A stretch of DNA of 7,693 nt from NCBI GenBank assembly GCA_946404705.1, contig CAMJES010000099.1, positions 1 to 7,693 on the forward strand. The letters run 5' to 3'. This document shows, in pieces, positions 1-5,625 of the stretch (the first letter of the stretch is position 1; each line of letters opens with the position of its first letter). Both the position numbers and the translations under genes were made by a program. The notes below the pieces were generated by a model. The model made no database searches. It worked only from the letters and a program-made list of their open reading frames with translations, and was not told the DNA's origin. This stretch comes from an uncultured Ruminococcus sp. Its GTDB lineage: Bacteria; Bacillota; Clostridia; Oscillospirales; Ruminococcaceae.

Positions 1-286
1 GTACAAAACCGACATCTTCCGCAAGGCAAAGCTCTATCCCCTTTCTGACCAAAGACAGCTCTGGGTTAGGTTTTACTCCGCCCAACTCAACATATTTGAT
101 GTTTTCATCGTCAAGCGCTTTTTTCACTCTGTCAAGAAGTCCGCTTTTTTGTGCAGACTGTCCTCCGTAATGGATAAGCACCTTTTTGGGTGCAAATCCT
201 GACACTATTTTTCCGACTTTAAGCTCCTCGCCTTTTCCGAAATAAACCTTTGTAGGTGTTTCATAAACAAAATTCAGCACAGCCAT
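1..286 (-). CDS. Iron-containing alcohol dehydrogenase, butanol dehydrogenase type, N-terminal part
   Basis: Ninety-five codons of a group III Fe-dependent alcohol dehydrogenase are present; the rest lies beyond the left edge. The family reduces aldehydes such as butyraldehyde or acetaldehyde with NAD(P)H in the cytoplasm, usually as a fermentation end step. The N-terminus MAVLNFVYETPTKVYFGKG is the family's opening strand (compare the F-x-x-PT-x-x-x-FGKG pattern). It is followed by VLIHYGGQSAQKSGLLDRV, the first Rossmann-like strand and glycine turn, and by GGVKPNPELSLVRKGIELC, a signature of the BdhA/YqhD branch. The frame is cut just before the expected GGGS nucleotide-binding loop; the metal-binding His/Asp residues are further downstream and not visible. 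The start is supported by GGAAAGGA just upstream and by a strong promoter at 313-341. The exact substrate and the NADH or NADPH preference cannot be told from this part. Confidence 0.9.
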   Translation of the reverse strand, partial: MAVLNFVYETPTKVYFGKGEELKVGKIVSGFAPKKVLIHYGGQSAQKSGLLDRVKKALDDENIKYVELGGVKPNPELSLVRKGIELCLAEDVGFV

Positions 287-312
287 CGTCCTTTCCGATC
301 ATTTGTTAAGAT

Positions 313-341
313 ATTATAGCATTACCGCAGACAAAAGTCAA
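313..341 (-). promoter_or_regulatory. Sigma-A promoter of the alcohol dehydrogenase gene
   Basis: Read on the minus strand, this has a -35 box TTGACT (336-341), a 17-bp spacer and a -10 box TATAAT (313-318). A TG two bases before the -10 makes it an extended -10 promoter. It matches the vegetative consensus at 11 of 12 hexamer positions. The expected start of transcription is near 306, leaving a leader of only about 20 nt before the ATG at 286, with no room for a riboswitch. It shows that the dehydrogenase has its own promoter and does not depend on read-through from the YyaL-type gene. Confidence 0.9.
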
Positions 342-478
342 TTGGATAAACGTGAAAAGTTGGTTACTTCAAGCATAAGCTGCTCGCCTTCGACAGCAGC
401 AGAATTTCCTGCGTCATCAGGGATAAATCGAGAATGTAAAGCGATTCCCCAATTCCACCTGCGCAGTTTTTTACACTT

Positions 479-2410
479 TTACAGGTTATTGGACGGCGGC
501 ATGCAATTATTGTTTCTGCACACATAAAAAGTCGTCCTGCCGTTTAAAAGGGGATATTTTTTACTCTCCGAAACCGCCGAAATATTCGCAAGCAGCGGCA
601 GACGCTTTTTAAACTTGGTCAGCTCCGAGTTATCATTTGTGACTGCCGTGATATGCTCGGGAGGAACGTCATATATAAGCTTTGCAGTCAGAAACATACT
701 GTATCCTGACGGATATTCCTGCGCTTGAGCAGACATGAACGCAAGCTGATTTTTTGCAAGCTCATTATACCGCTCCTTTTCCGTCAGCTGATAAAGCCGC
801 ACGAGGTCATAAGCCATAACGGAATTTCCGCTTGGAAGCGCTCCGTCATAAGTTTCCTTCGGATTCATAAAAAGCTCGCTGCTATCGGATTCGCAAAGGT
901 AAAAACCGCCATTTTCGTTATCGTAAAACCGCTTTATCGCTTCTTCGCAGAAATGTTCCGCTTTATCAAGGTATGTTTTATCCAAAGTCGAATTGTATAA
1001 CTCGATCAGCGCGGCAGTATAAAATGCATAATCGTCCAAAAAGCCCTTTTCGGAGCGCTTTCCGTCACGATAGCTTGTATAAAGCTGCACACCGCTGCAA
1101 AGCTTATTTTCAATGAACGCCTGCGCTTTTTGTGCCGTCTGCAAATACAGCTCGTTGTGCGAAACTCTGTAAAGCACGGACAGCGCCGCGATCATAAGTG
1201 AATTCCACGAAGCAAGTATCTTATCGTCAAGGTGAAGCGGCGCACGTTTTTTTCGGTAATCGCACAGCTTTTGCAATTCAACTTTGAAATTGGAAGTCAG
1301 GTCGCCGCTTTTTAGAAGATTTGGGATATTCACGCCCTCAAAGTTGCCTTGCGGCGTAATGTCAAAGACTTGCGCAAATTGCCTGCCCTTTTCATTGCCG
1401 AGAACTGCGAGGATCTCGTCATAAGAAAAGGTATAGAACTTTCCCTCAACACCATCGCTGTCTGCGTCCTGTGCGCTGAAAAATCCGCCCTCTCGGGAGG
1501 TCATTTCACGCAGGATATATTCCGCTGTTTTTTCCGCCGTATCGAGATAGAGCGCCTTTCGTGTCAGACTGTAAGCCGCAGCATACGCTATAATAAGCAG
1601 AGCGTTGTCATACAGCATTTTTTCGAAGTGAGGCGCAAGATAATACCTATCCGTGGAGTATCTTGAAAAGCCGCAGCCGATATGGTCGAAGATACCGCCT
1701 TTGCGCATTTGGAGCAGCGTTTTTTCAGCCATTTCAAGAGCGTTTGCGTTATTATTCCGATGTGAATACAGCATAAGAAAAAGCAGATTATGGGGCGTTG
1801 GAAATTTAGGTGCAGAGCCAAATCCGCCGTAAACGCTGTCAAAGCTGCTTTCAAAAAATTTCACTGCATTTTCTGTCAGTTTTTCGGATGGGGTACTTAT
1901 TTTATCTGCATTTGACGATTTAAGATGTGCAATAATATTATCCGCCGATGTCAGAAGCGCCGCACGGTTGCTTTGCCACTTTTCCGCGATAGCATTAAGC
2001 AGGTCGGCAAAGCCGGGCATACCGTAACGCGAATTGACGGGAAAGTATGTTCCTGCGAAAAACGGCTTTTTGTCCCATGTCATAAAAATGCTCATTGGCC
2101 AGCCGCCGTTTCCCGTAAACGCCTGACACACCGACATATAAACGCTGTCGATATCGGGACGCTCCTCTCGGTCGACCTTGATCGATACGAAATGCTTGTT
2201 GAGAATATCCGCAGTTTCAACACTTTCAAAGCTTTCGTGCGCCATAACGTGACACCAATGACAGGTGCTGTATCCGATGCTTAAAAATATCGGCTTGTCC
2301 TCGTTTTTTGCACGTTCAAAGGCTTCGTCACACCACGGATACCAGTTCACGGGATTATCTGAGTGCTGGAGAAGATAAGGACTGGTTTCGTTATTTAGTT
2401 TATTGCTCAT
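479..2410 (-). CDS. YyaL-family thioredoxin-fold / six-hairpin glycosidase-like protein (DUF255)
   Basis: This is a 643-residue cytoplasmic protein of the YyaL/SPATA20 family, close to the usual family length (about 650-690). The N-terminal thioredoxin-like domain (about residues 1-160) starts with the hallmark NNETSPYLLQHSDNPVNWYPW. It carries the redox motif CHWCHVM with cysteines at 50 and 53, the GNGGWPM loop at 100-106 and AGTYFP at 119-124. An (alpha/alpha)6 barrel related to N-acylglucosamine 2-epimerase follows, with GGFGSAPKFP (195-204), HFEKMLYDNA (261-270) and FSAQDADSDG (311-320). The C-terminus ends normally with the YVCRNNNC motif, so the gene looks intact. AAGGTGG lies four bases before the ATG. 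The family's biochemical role is not settled; a redox or sugar-modifying function is often proposed but unproven. It appears to be a single-gene unit: unrelated relics lie upstream and a separate promoter downstream. No clear intrinsic terminator follows the stop. Confidence 0.95.
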   Translation of the reverse strand: MSNKLNNETSPYLLQHSDNPVNWYPWCDEAFERAKNEDKPIFLSIGYSTCHWCHVMAHESFESVETADILNKHFVSIKVDREERPDIDSVYMSVCQAFTGNGGWPMSIFMTWDKKPFFAGTYFPVNSRYGMPGFADLLNAIAEKWQSNRAALLTSADNIIAHLKSSNADKISTPSEKLTENAVKFFESSFDSVYGGFGSAPKFPTPHNLLFLMLYSHRNNNANALEMAEKTLLQMRKGGIFDHIGCGFSRYSTDRYYLAPHFEKMLYDNALLIIAYAAAYSLTRKALYLDTAEKTAEYILREMTSREGGFFSAQDADSDGVEGKFYTFSYDEILAVLGNEKGRQFAQVFDITPQGNFEGVNIPNLLKSGDLTSNFKVELQKLCDYRKKRAPLHLDDKILASWNSLMIAALSVLYRVSHNELYLQTAQKAQAFIENKLCSGVQLYTSYRDGKRSEKGFLDDYAFYTAALIELYNSTLDKTYLDKAEHFCEEAIKRFYDNENGGFYLCESDSSELFMNPKETYDGALPSGNSVMAYDLVRLYQLTEKERYNELAKNQLAFMSAQAQEYPSGYSMFLTAKLIYDVPPEHITAVTNDNSELTKFKKRLPLLANISAVSESKKYPLLNGRTTFYVCRNNNCMPPSNNL

Positions 2411-2486
2411 ATATCCACCTTAAAATAAAGATTTTACACAAATATTATATTGATATATTGCCGCAGGAGAATTGTTTTATTCAGAT

Positions 2487-2515
2487 AATATACGCTTATC
2501 AATAATAATACTAAA
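2487..2515 (-). promoter_or_regulatory. Weak candidate promoter for the YyaL-family gene
   Basis: On the minus strand, TATATT (2487-2492) lies 17 bp downstream of TTTAGT (2510-2515). The -10 is good, but the -35 matches consensus at only three positions. The TTTAGT comes from the outer end of the inverted-repeat element at 2508-2644, so the element may have supplied part of this promoter. A rival -10, TATAAT at 2444-2449, is closer to the gene but has no convincing -35. The leader would be about 70 nt. Confidence 0.25.
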
Positions 2516-2644
2516 CACCAATAAAATACAGAAAAAAATCTGCGCCGAAATCCCAATATAAAGTTGTTATCAACAACTCGCTGTTTTCAATAATTACAAG
2601 ATTGTCGGCTTGATTTTTTCCAAATTTTAAATAGTGTTTAGTAT
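2508..2644. mobile_element. MITE-like 137-bp non-coding inverted-repeat element
   Basis: The ends are exact 11-bp inverted repeats: ATACTAAACAC at 2508-2518 and GTGTTTAGTAT at 2634-2644. The symmetry continues inward: GAAAAAAATC (2531-2540) faces GATTTTTTC (2612-2620), and GCCGA (2544-2548) faces TCGGC (2605-2609). The two arms are therefore imperfect inverted repeats of about 40 bp. A separate tight hairpin, GTTGTT-ATC-AACAAC, sits between them at 2563-2577. The tetranucleotide AATA flanks both ends (2504-2507 and 2645-2648) and could be a target duplication, though it is weak evidence in AT-rich DNA. No reading frame is visible inside. This fits a miniature inverted-repeat transposable element moved by a transposase elsewhere; a structured RNA or a chance fold in AT-rich DNA are the alternatives. 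Only one copy is in view. Confidence 0.5.
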
Positions 2645-2729
2645 AATACGTTTTGCTTAATCAGCAGTTCCCAAATTTTACATCGAATATCCCTACGCAA
2701 AGAAAAATGCGTTCAAGATATCTTTATAG

Positions 2730-2960
2730 TTATTTTTTGTACCATTTCTTTTCCCACCAGTTTCCAATGTTTCTGCAGAAGCAGGAACAACAGTATTTTA
2801 CGCCCTTTTTGAGTACGCGGAATATTCCCCACATACCCGATTCAACGTCCCATTTCAGAGATCCCGAGCGGTAGAGATAATCTCCGTGATATTCGGAATC
2901 GACGTTTTCAAGCTCGATAACATAATAATCACATCCAATATTGTTTTGGGCTGATAATAC
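2730..2960 (-). pseudogene. Coding relic of unknown function, no start codon
   Basis: This 76-codon open stretch ends at TAA (2730-2732) and is bounded upstream by TAG at 2961-2963. It contains no ATG, GTG or TTG before an internal Met far into the frame. The translation looks like real protein: DYYVIELENVDSEYHGDYLY, then SGSLKWDVESGMWGIFRV, then a Cys- and Trp-rich tail (KYCCSCFCRN, NWWEKKWYKK). I do not recognise the family. Four cysteines in a short span (CCSCFC) could bind metal, but this is a guess. A good promoter lies just upstream (2966-2994) but there is no usable RBS. The simplest reading is a gene whose 5' end was lost or frameshifted. Initiation at ATT, immediately before GGA TGT, would be the alternative. 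Plus-strand frames across it are shadows. Confidence 0.4.
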
Positions 2961-2965
2961 CTATA

Positions 2966-2994
2966 AATATACTATATTCGTTTATAAAAATCAA
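2966..2994 (-). promoter_or_regulatory. Candidate sigma-A promoter facing the coding relic
   Basis: On the minus strand, TTGATT (2989-2994), a 17-bp spacer and TATATT (2966-2971) match the vegetative promoter at 9 of 12 positions. Transcription would start near 2959, right at the 5' edge of the startless frame 2730-2960. Just upstream lies a dyad: GAGCG (2995-2999) facing CGCTC (3016-3020), with the 8-bp palindrome ACAATTGT (3006-3013) between. This could be a regulator site. The AT-rich setting means a chance match cannot be excluded. Confidence 0.45.
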
Positions 2995-3106
2995 GAGCGC
3001 GACAGACAATTGTGACGCTCATTTTCCACTCTTGCACCTTTTTGTTACAATATTGAAACCGGAATTTATCGTGACATCACCCACTCTATCGCCCCGAGAA
3101 CGAGAT

Positions 3107-3193
3107 ATGAAGTTGAAAAGCGCTATTATCTCCGCTTACAAAAGATACGTCGAAATCGAAAAGATCATGAACGCCGAAGAAGAAAACTGTTAA
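3107..3193 (+). CDS. Short reading frame of 28 residues, or 3' remnant of a longer gene
   Basis: This short plus-strand frame begins at ATG 3107 and ends at TAA 3191-3193; the product contains SAIISAYKRYVEIEKIMN and ends NAEEENC. The frame is open further upstream, with possible GTG (3071) or TTG (3053) starts, giving up to 46 residues. The case for real coding is codon choice: of the pyrimidine-ended codons in 3107-3190, 11 of 15 end in C, which is not expected of random AT-rich DNA. A strong terminator starts ten bases after the stop. Against it, no RBS is convincing for any start and no promoter is clear. I do not recognise the family; the sequence predicts one charged helix. It may be the tail of a gene whose 5' part was removed. 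An overlapping frame ending at 3197 is very Arg/Lys-rich and looks like a shadow. Confidence 0.35.
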   Translation: MKLKSAIISAYKRYVEIEKIMNAEEENC

Positions 3194-3202
3194 AATGATA
3201 AG

Positions 3203-3237
3203 ACCCATTTCCGAAATGTGTTGTTTCGGAAATGGGT
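3203..3237. terminator. Strong hairpin terminator between converging transcripts
   Basis: This is a perfect 14-bp stem, ACCCATTTCCGAAA (3203-3216) facing TTTCGGAAATGGGT (3224-3237), around a 7-base loop. On the plus strand it is followed by TCTTTGTAAATTT, on the minus strand by CTTATCATTTTAAC. Both tails are T-rich but interrupted. It lies ten bases after the short plus-strand frame and downstream of the minus-strand efflux operon, so it plausibly ends both. Confidence 0.75.
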
Positions 3238-3266
3238 TCTTTGTAAATTTATGAAATGATCTTACT

Positions 3267-3278
3267 TTATACTAAACA
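3267..3278 (-). repeat. Extra copy of the inverted-repeat element's terminal motif
   Basis: TTATACTAAACA here is the exact reverse complement of 2635-2646, the right end of the MITE-like element plus two flanking bases; ten of the twelve bases are the element's own end. Similarity does not extend further inward. It forms the stop codon of the truncated ATPase frame. It could be a leftover end of a second element or a chance match. Confidence 0.3.
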
Positions 3279-3380
3279 TAAGTAATATAGAAGTTTTAGG
3301 TACAAACAATAAAACCGTAAATAAATTCGTTTAAGAATATTATCCTTGCAAAGATCCTCAACCTTGAGAAGATAATTCAT
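3267..3380 (-). pseudogene. 5' fragment of an ABC transporter ATPase gene
   Basis: The ATG at 3378-3380 lies four bases after the permease stop and has AAGGA eight bases upstream, inside the permease's last codons, as expected for a coupled gene. It opens MNYLLKVEDLCKDN, which matches the start of MacB/LolD-type ATPases (hydrophobic strand, then E-[DN]-L-x-K-x-[YF]). After about residue 13 the frame becomes AT-rich low-quality sequence (ILKRIYLRFYCLYLKLLYY) and stops at codon 38. There is no Walker A (GxxGxGKS/T), Q-loop, LSGGQ signature or Walker B here or in any minus-strand frame down to 2411. I infer that the rest of an ATPase gene was deleted or replaced with a break near 3340. The call rests on a short match plus context, so a genuine 37-residue peptide cannot be ruled out. 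Confidence 0.6.
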
Positions 3381-3384
3381 AGTC

Positions 3385-5625
3385 TTATTCCTTTCCATAA
3401 CAGCATTCAAATGCGCTTACTTTTTTGATAGGATATATACCCATCAGCACCGCAGCCGCTGATGTAATAATCATCACGATCGGTATGATCAGATATGCCC
3501 ATACACCGTCGATGACAAAGCGAAAACTGTCTGCGCCAAACAGTTTTAACGCTGCTCCGCCAAGTCCTTCTCCTAAGATATTTGCCGAAAGTACGCCGAT
3601 CACAATTCCTGCCGCCGCAGGTATAATACCTTTTGCAAAATAAGAGATCATGATATCTCCCGACTTAAATCCAAGAGCCTTTTGCAGCGATATTTCAAAC
3701 CTTTTTCGCTCTGAAATAAGGTTCATAAACAGCATTACAACCACGGCGGTCACGATCGCACCTGTTACAGCCGCTACTTTAGCCGCAGCGCTTACCATAT
3801 CAAGCGTCTGGCCGTAGCTTTTTACGATATAGTCAACAATGTCGGTAACATCTGCTCCAATACTGCGGTAATGCTCCGAAAAGCTATCCTTATCTGCACC
3901 CTCCCCAAGAGAAACGTAAATTATGCTCCATACAATTTCATCTCCGCCGATGTTATTGCACATTTTGGCTGTTTTTCCGCCGTTTGTTATGTCGGAATAT
4001 ATGCCGCAGACGGTATATTCTTTTCTTTCTCCGTCCACGGTCAGATATAATTCACTTCCAACATCAAGACCCAACTCCTGTGAATTCATTGAGGAAAGAG
4101 CTATCTCGTTTTCCCTTTCCGGATACCTGCCTTTTGAGTAAACAACGGGAAATACCGTATGATCGCCGTTTTCCACGAACAGATTTACAGTCGTATTGTC
4201 CGAAAGTTCAGCCGTGAGCGACTTTGTACAGAGTACAGAATAATTGCGGACATTTTTATCCGCTTTAAGCTCTGCCGCTATGCTTTCTGTTGCTCCGACA
4301 ATATCCTCCGTCATTCGGACGTCAATGCGCATATCGCTGTTTCCGATACCCATATATGATGTAAAATCGGGCGCAGACATCGTTGTGTATAAATTCTGCG
4401 GTACAAGCATTATAAATGTGCATATTGCTGTTACAAGGCCTGTCAGAATGTACTGTCCCCGTCTGCTGCTTTTCCCGCTGTCGTTCGCTGATATCATCGC
4501 TTCAACAGGTGGCATTTTATCTGTCCTCTTAAGAATTTTCCATACAGCAAGAAGAATCGCTCCCTCTGCAGCTGCAGCCGCAGCTATGGAAACAACACAA
4601 GTTATAGAGCCATTATCCCCCGAACCGTACAATTCTCGTATCTTTTCACCCAAAGGCATACGAAGCAGGAAAGCCGCCGCAAGACCTATCACCGCTCCGC
4701 AAACCGAGAACATCAGATATTTTGAAAAATATATTCGCTTTATATCCGCTCTCTCAATTCCCAACGCTTTCAATGTACATATCTCCGTTCTGTCACGTTC
4801 GGTCTGCAAGAGCAGGATAAAACGTATGCACAGTACAGAAATAAGTATAACAGCAATTCCGACCAGAAAAATTATAATGATCATTATTCCGTCAGACAAT
4901 GCATTCATCATTCGGATAAGCGGCTTTGTTATTGCAGGGCCGTTTGAAGGAAGCCCTGCCGCTGCGTATGCTGTGCTTAATTCATTTATATCCGAACCGC
5001 TGTCCAAAACGAATTCTATCAGATATTCTTCCTCGCCTCGGCACCGCATTTCGTCATAATCAGCTGCATTCACAAGAAAACGCTTTGATGAAGCAAGCAT
5101 AGAATTCATCTGTACGTCACGGACAAATCCTGCGATAACAAACTCAGCATCGCCTATATTCATTTTATCTCCGACTGTCAGGTCGTACATCTCACGATAG
5201 CATATCGGAACATAGACCTGCCCCTTTTTCACATCGGGAAGTTCGTTATCCATGCCGAGAAGAAAATCGAAGTTTTCTCCCTGAACGCTCAGACCGTTGT
5301 CCTGCGTACTGTCTGCAAGGCTGCAGCTTCCGAGAACGATCTCGCTGTTATTCAGATTAAGGAATGAGCATATCTGAAAGTCTTTGACTTCGCTGCGGAT
5401 TTCCGCAAAGGCTTTTATCTGCGTTTCATCTATGTTGCCCGTGTGCATCTGCATAAAATCGGGTATAACGGCTCTTTCCGCCGACTTTCCGAATGCTCCC
5501 ATAAGGTCGAAAAACAGCATGACCGCAAGTGAAATCAGCATAGCTGAAGCTGTCATAAAAAAGACAGTCGCCGCAGACATCAGCTTATTGTTTTTCACAT
5601 TATTGAATATCAGCTTTTTTATCAT
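3385..5625 (-). CDS. FtsX-family ABC transporter permease (antimicrobial peptide / lipid export type)
   Basis: This is a 746-residue membrane protein with the duplicated FtsX plan. TM1 is at about 16-40, a large extracytoplasmic domain at 46-245, and TM2-4 at about 247-272, 303-322 and 341-363. The second half has TM5 at about 391-411, a second external domain at 412-610, and TM6-8 at about 613-635, 664-684 and 707-731. Each half carries the cytoplasmic coupling-helix signature: ERDRTEICTLKALGI at 276-290 and ERKRFEISLQKALGF at 639-653. Such permeases work with a MacB/LolD-type ATPase to move antimicrobial peptides, lipids or lipoproteins, or to drive envelope enzymes. The start overlaps the upstream MFS gene by 26 bp, and GGAGG lies nine bases before the ATG. 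The expected ATPase follows only as a fragment (3267-3380), so the transporter is inactive unless an ATPase elsewhere substitutes. The permease frame is itself intact. The substrate is unknown. Confidence 0.93.
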   Translation of the reverse strand: MIKKLIFNNVKNNKLMSAATVFFMTASAMLISLAVMLFFDLMGAFGKSAERAVIPDFMQMHTGNIDETQIKAFAEIRSEVKDFQICSFLNLNNSEIVLGSCSLADSTQDNGLSVQGENFDFLLGMDNELPDVKKGQVYVPICYREMYDLTVGDKMNIGDAEFVIAGFVRDVQMNSMLASSKRFLVNAADYDEMRCRGEEEYLIEFVLDSGSDINELSTAYAAAGLPSNGPAITKPLIRMMNALSDGIMIIIIFLVGIAVILISVLCIRFILLLQTERDRTEICTLKALGIERADIKRIYFSKYLMFSVCGAVIGLAAAFLLRMPLGEKIRELYGSGDNGSITCVVSIAAAAAAEGAILLAVWKILKRTDKMPPVEAMISANDSGKSSRRGQYILTGLVTAICTFIMLVPQNLYTTMSAPDFTSYMGIGNSDMRIDVRMTEDIVGATESIAAELKADKNVRNYSVLCTKSLTAELSDNTTVNLFVENGDHTVFPVVYSKGRYPERENEIALSSMNSQELGLDVGSELYLTVDGERKEYTVCGIYSDITNGGKTAKMCNNIGGDEIVWSIIYVSLGEGADKDSFSEHYRSIGADVTDIVDYIVKSYGQTLDMVSAAAKVAAVTGAIVTAVVVMLFMNLISERKRFEISLQKALGFKSGDIMISYFAKGIIPAAAGIVIGVLSANILGEGLGGAALKLFGADSFRFVIDGVWAYLIIPIVMIITSAAAVLMGIYPIKKVSAFECCYGKE

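Noticed and set aside
303..527. 74-codon plus-strand open frame
   Set aside because: It runs antisense across the dehydrogenase promoter and the end of the YyaL-type gene, with no RBS and no domain.
2653..2874. 73-codon plus-strand open frame
   Set aside because: It is the complement of the minus-strand relic at 2730-2960, which has the more protein-like composition; the plus frame is a Phe/Tyr/Pro-rich shadow.
2411..3266. Search for an RNA gene, riboswitch or CRISPR array in the gene-poor stretch
   Set aside because: I found no tRNA-like cloverleaf, no recognisable riboswitch core and no regularly spaced repeats. The only supported structures are those listed as features.
3344..3373. Near-direct repeat CCTTGCAAAGAT / CCTTGAGAAGAT, 18 bp apart, at the ATPase break
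   Set aside because: 10 of 12 bases match, but both copies lie in the part that still reads as ATPase N-terminus, where Leu/Lys codon use alone can give such a match. It is not good evidence for the deletion mechanism.
4244..5059. 271-codon plus-strand open frame
   Set aside because: It is antisense to the FtsX permease, whose own frame shows clear family signatures. The antisense protein has low-complexity Ile/Ser/Ala runs, and I see no RBS or promoter for it.
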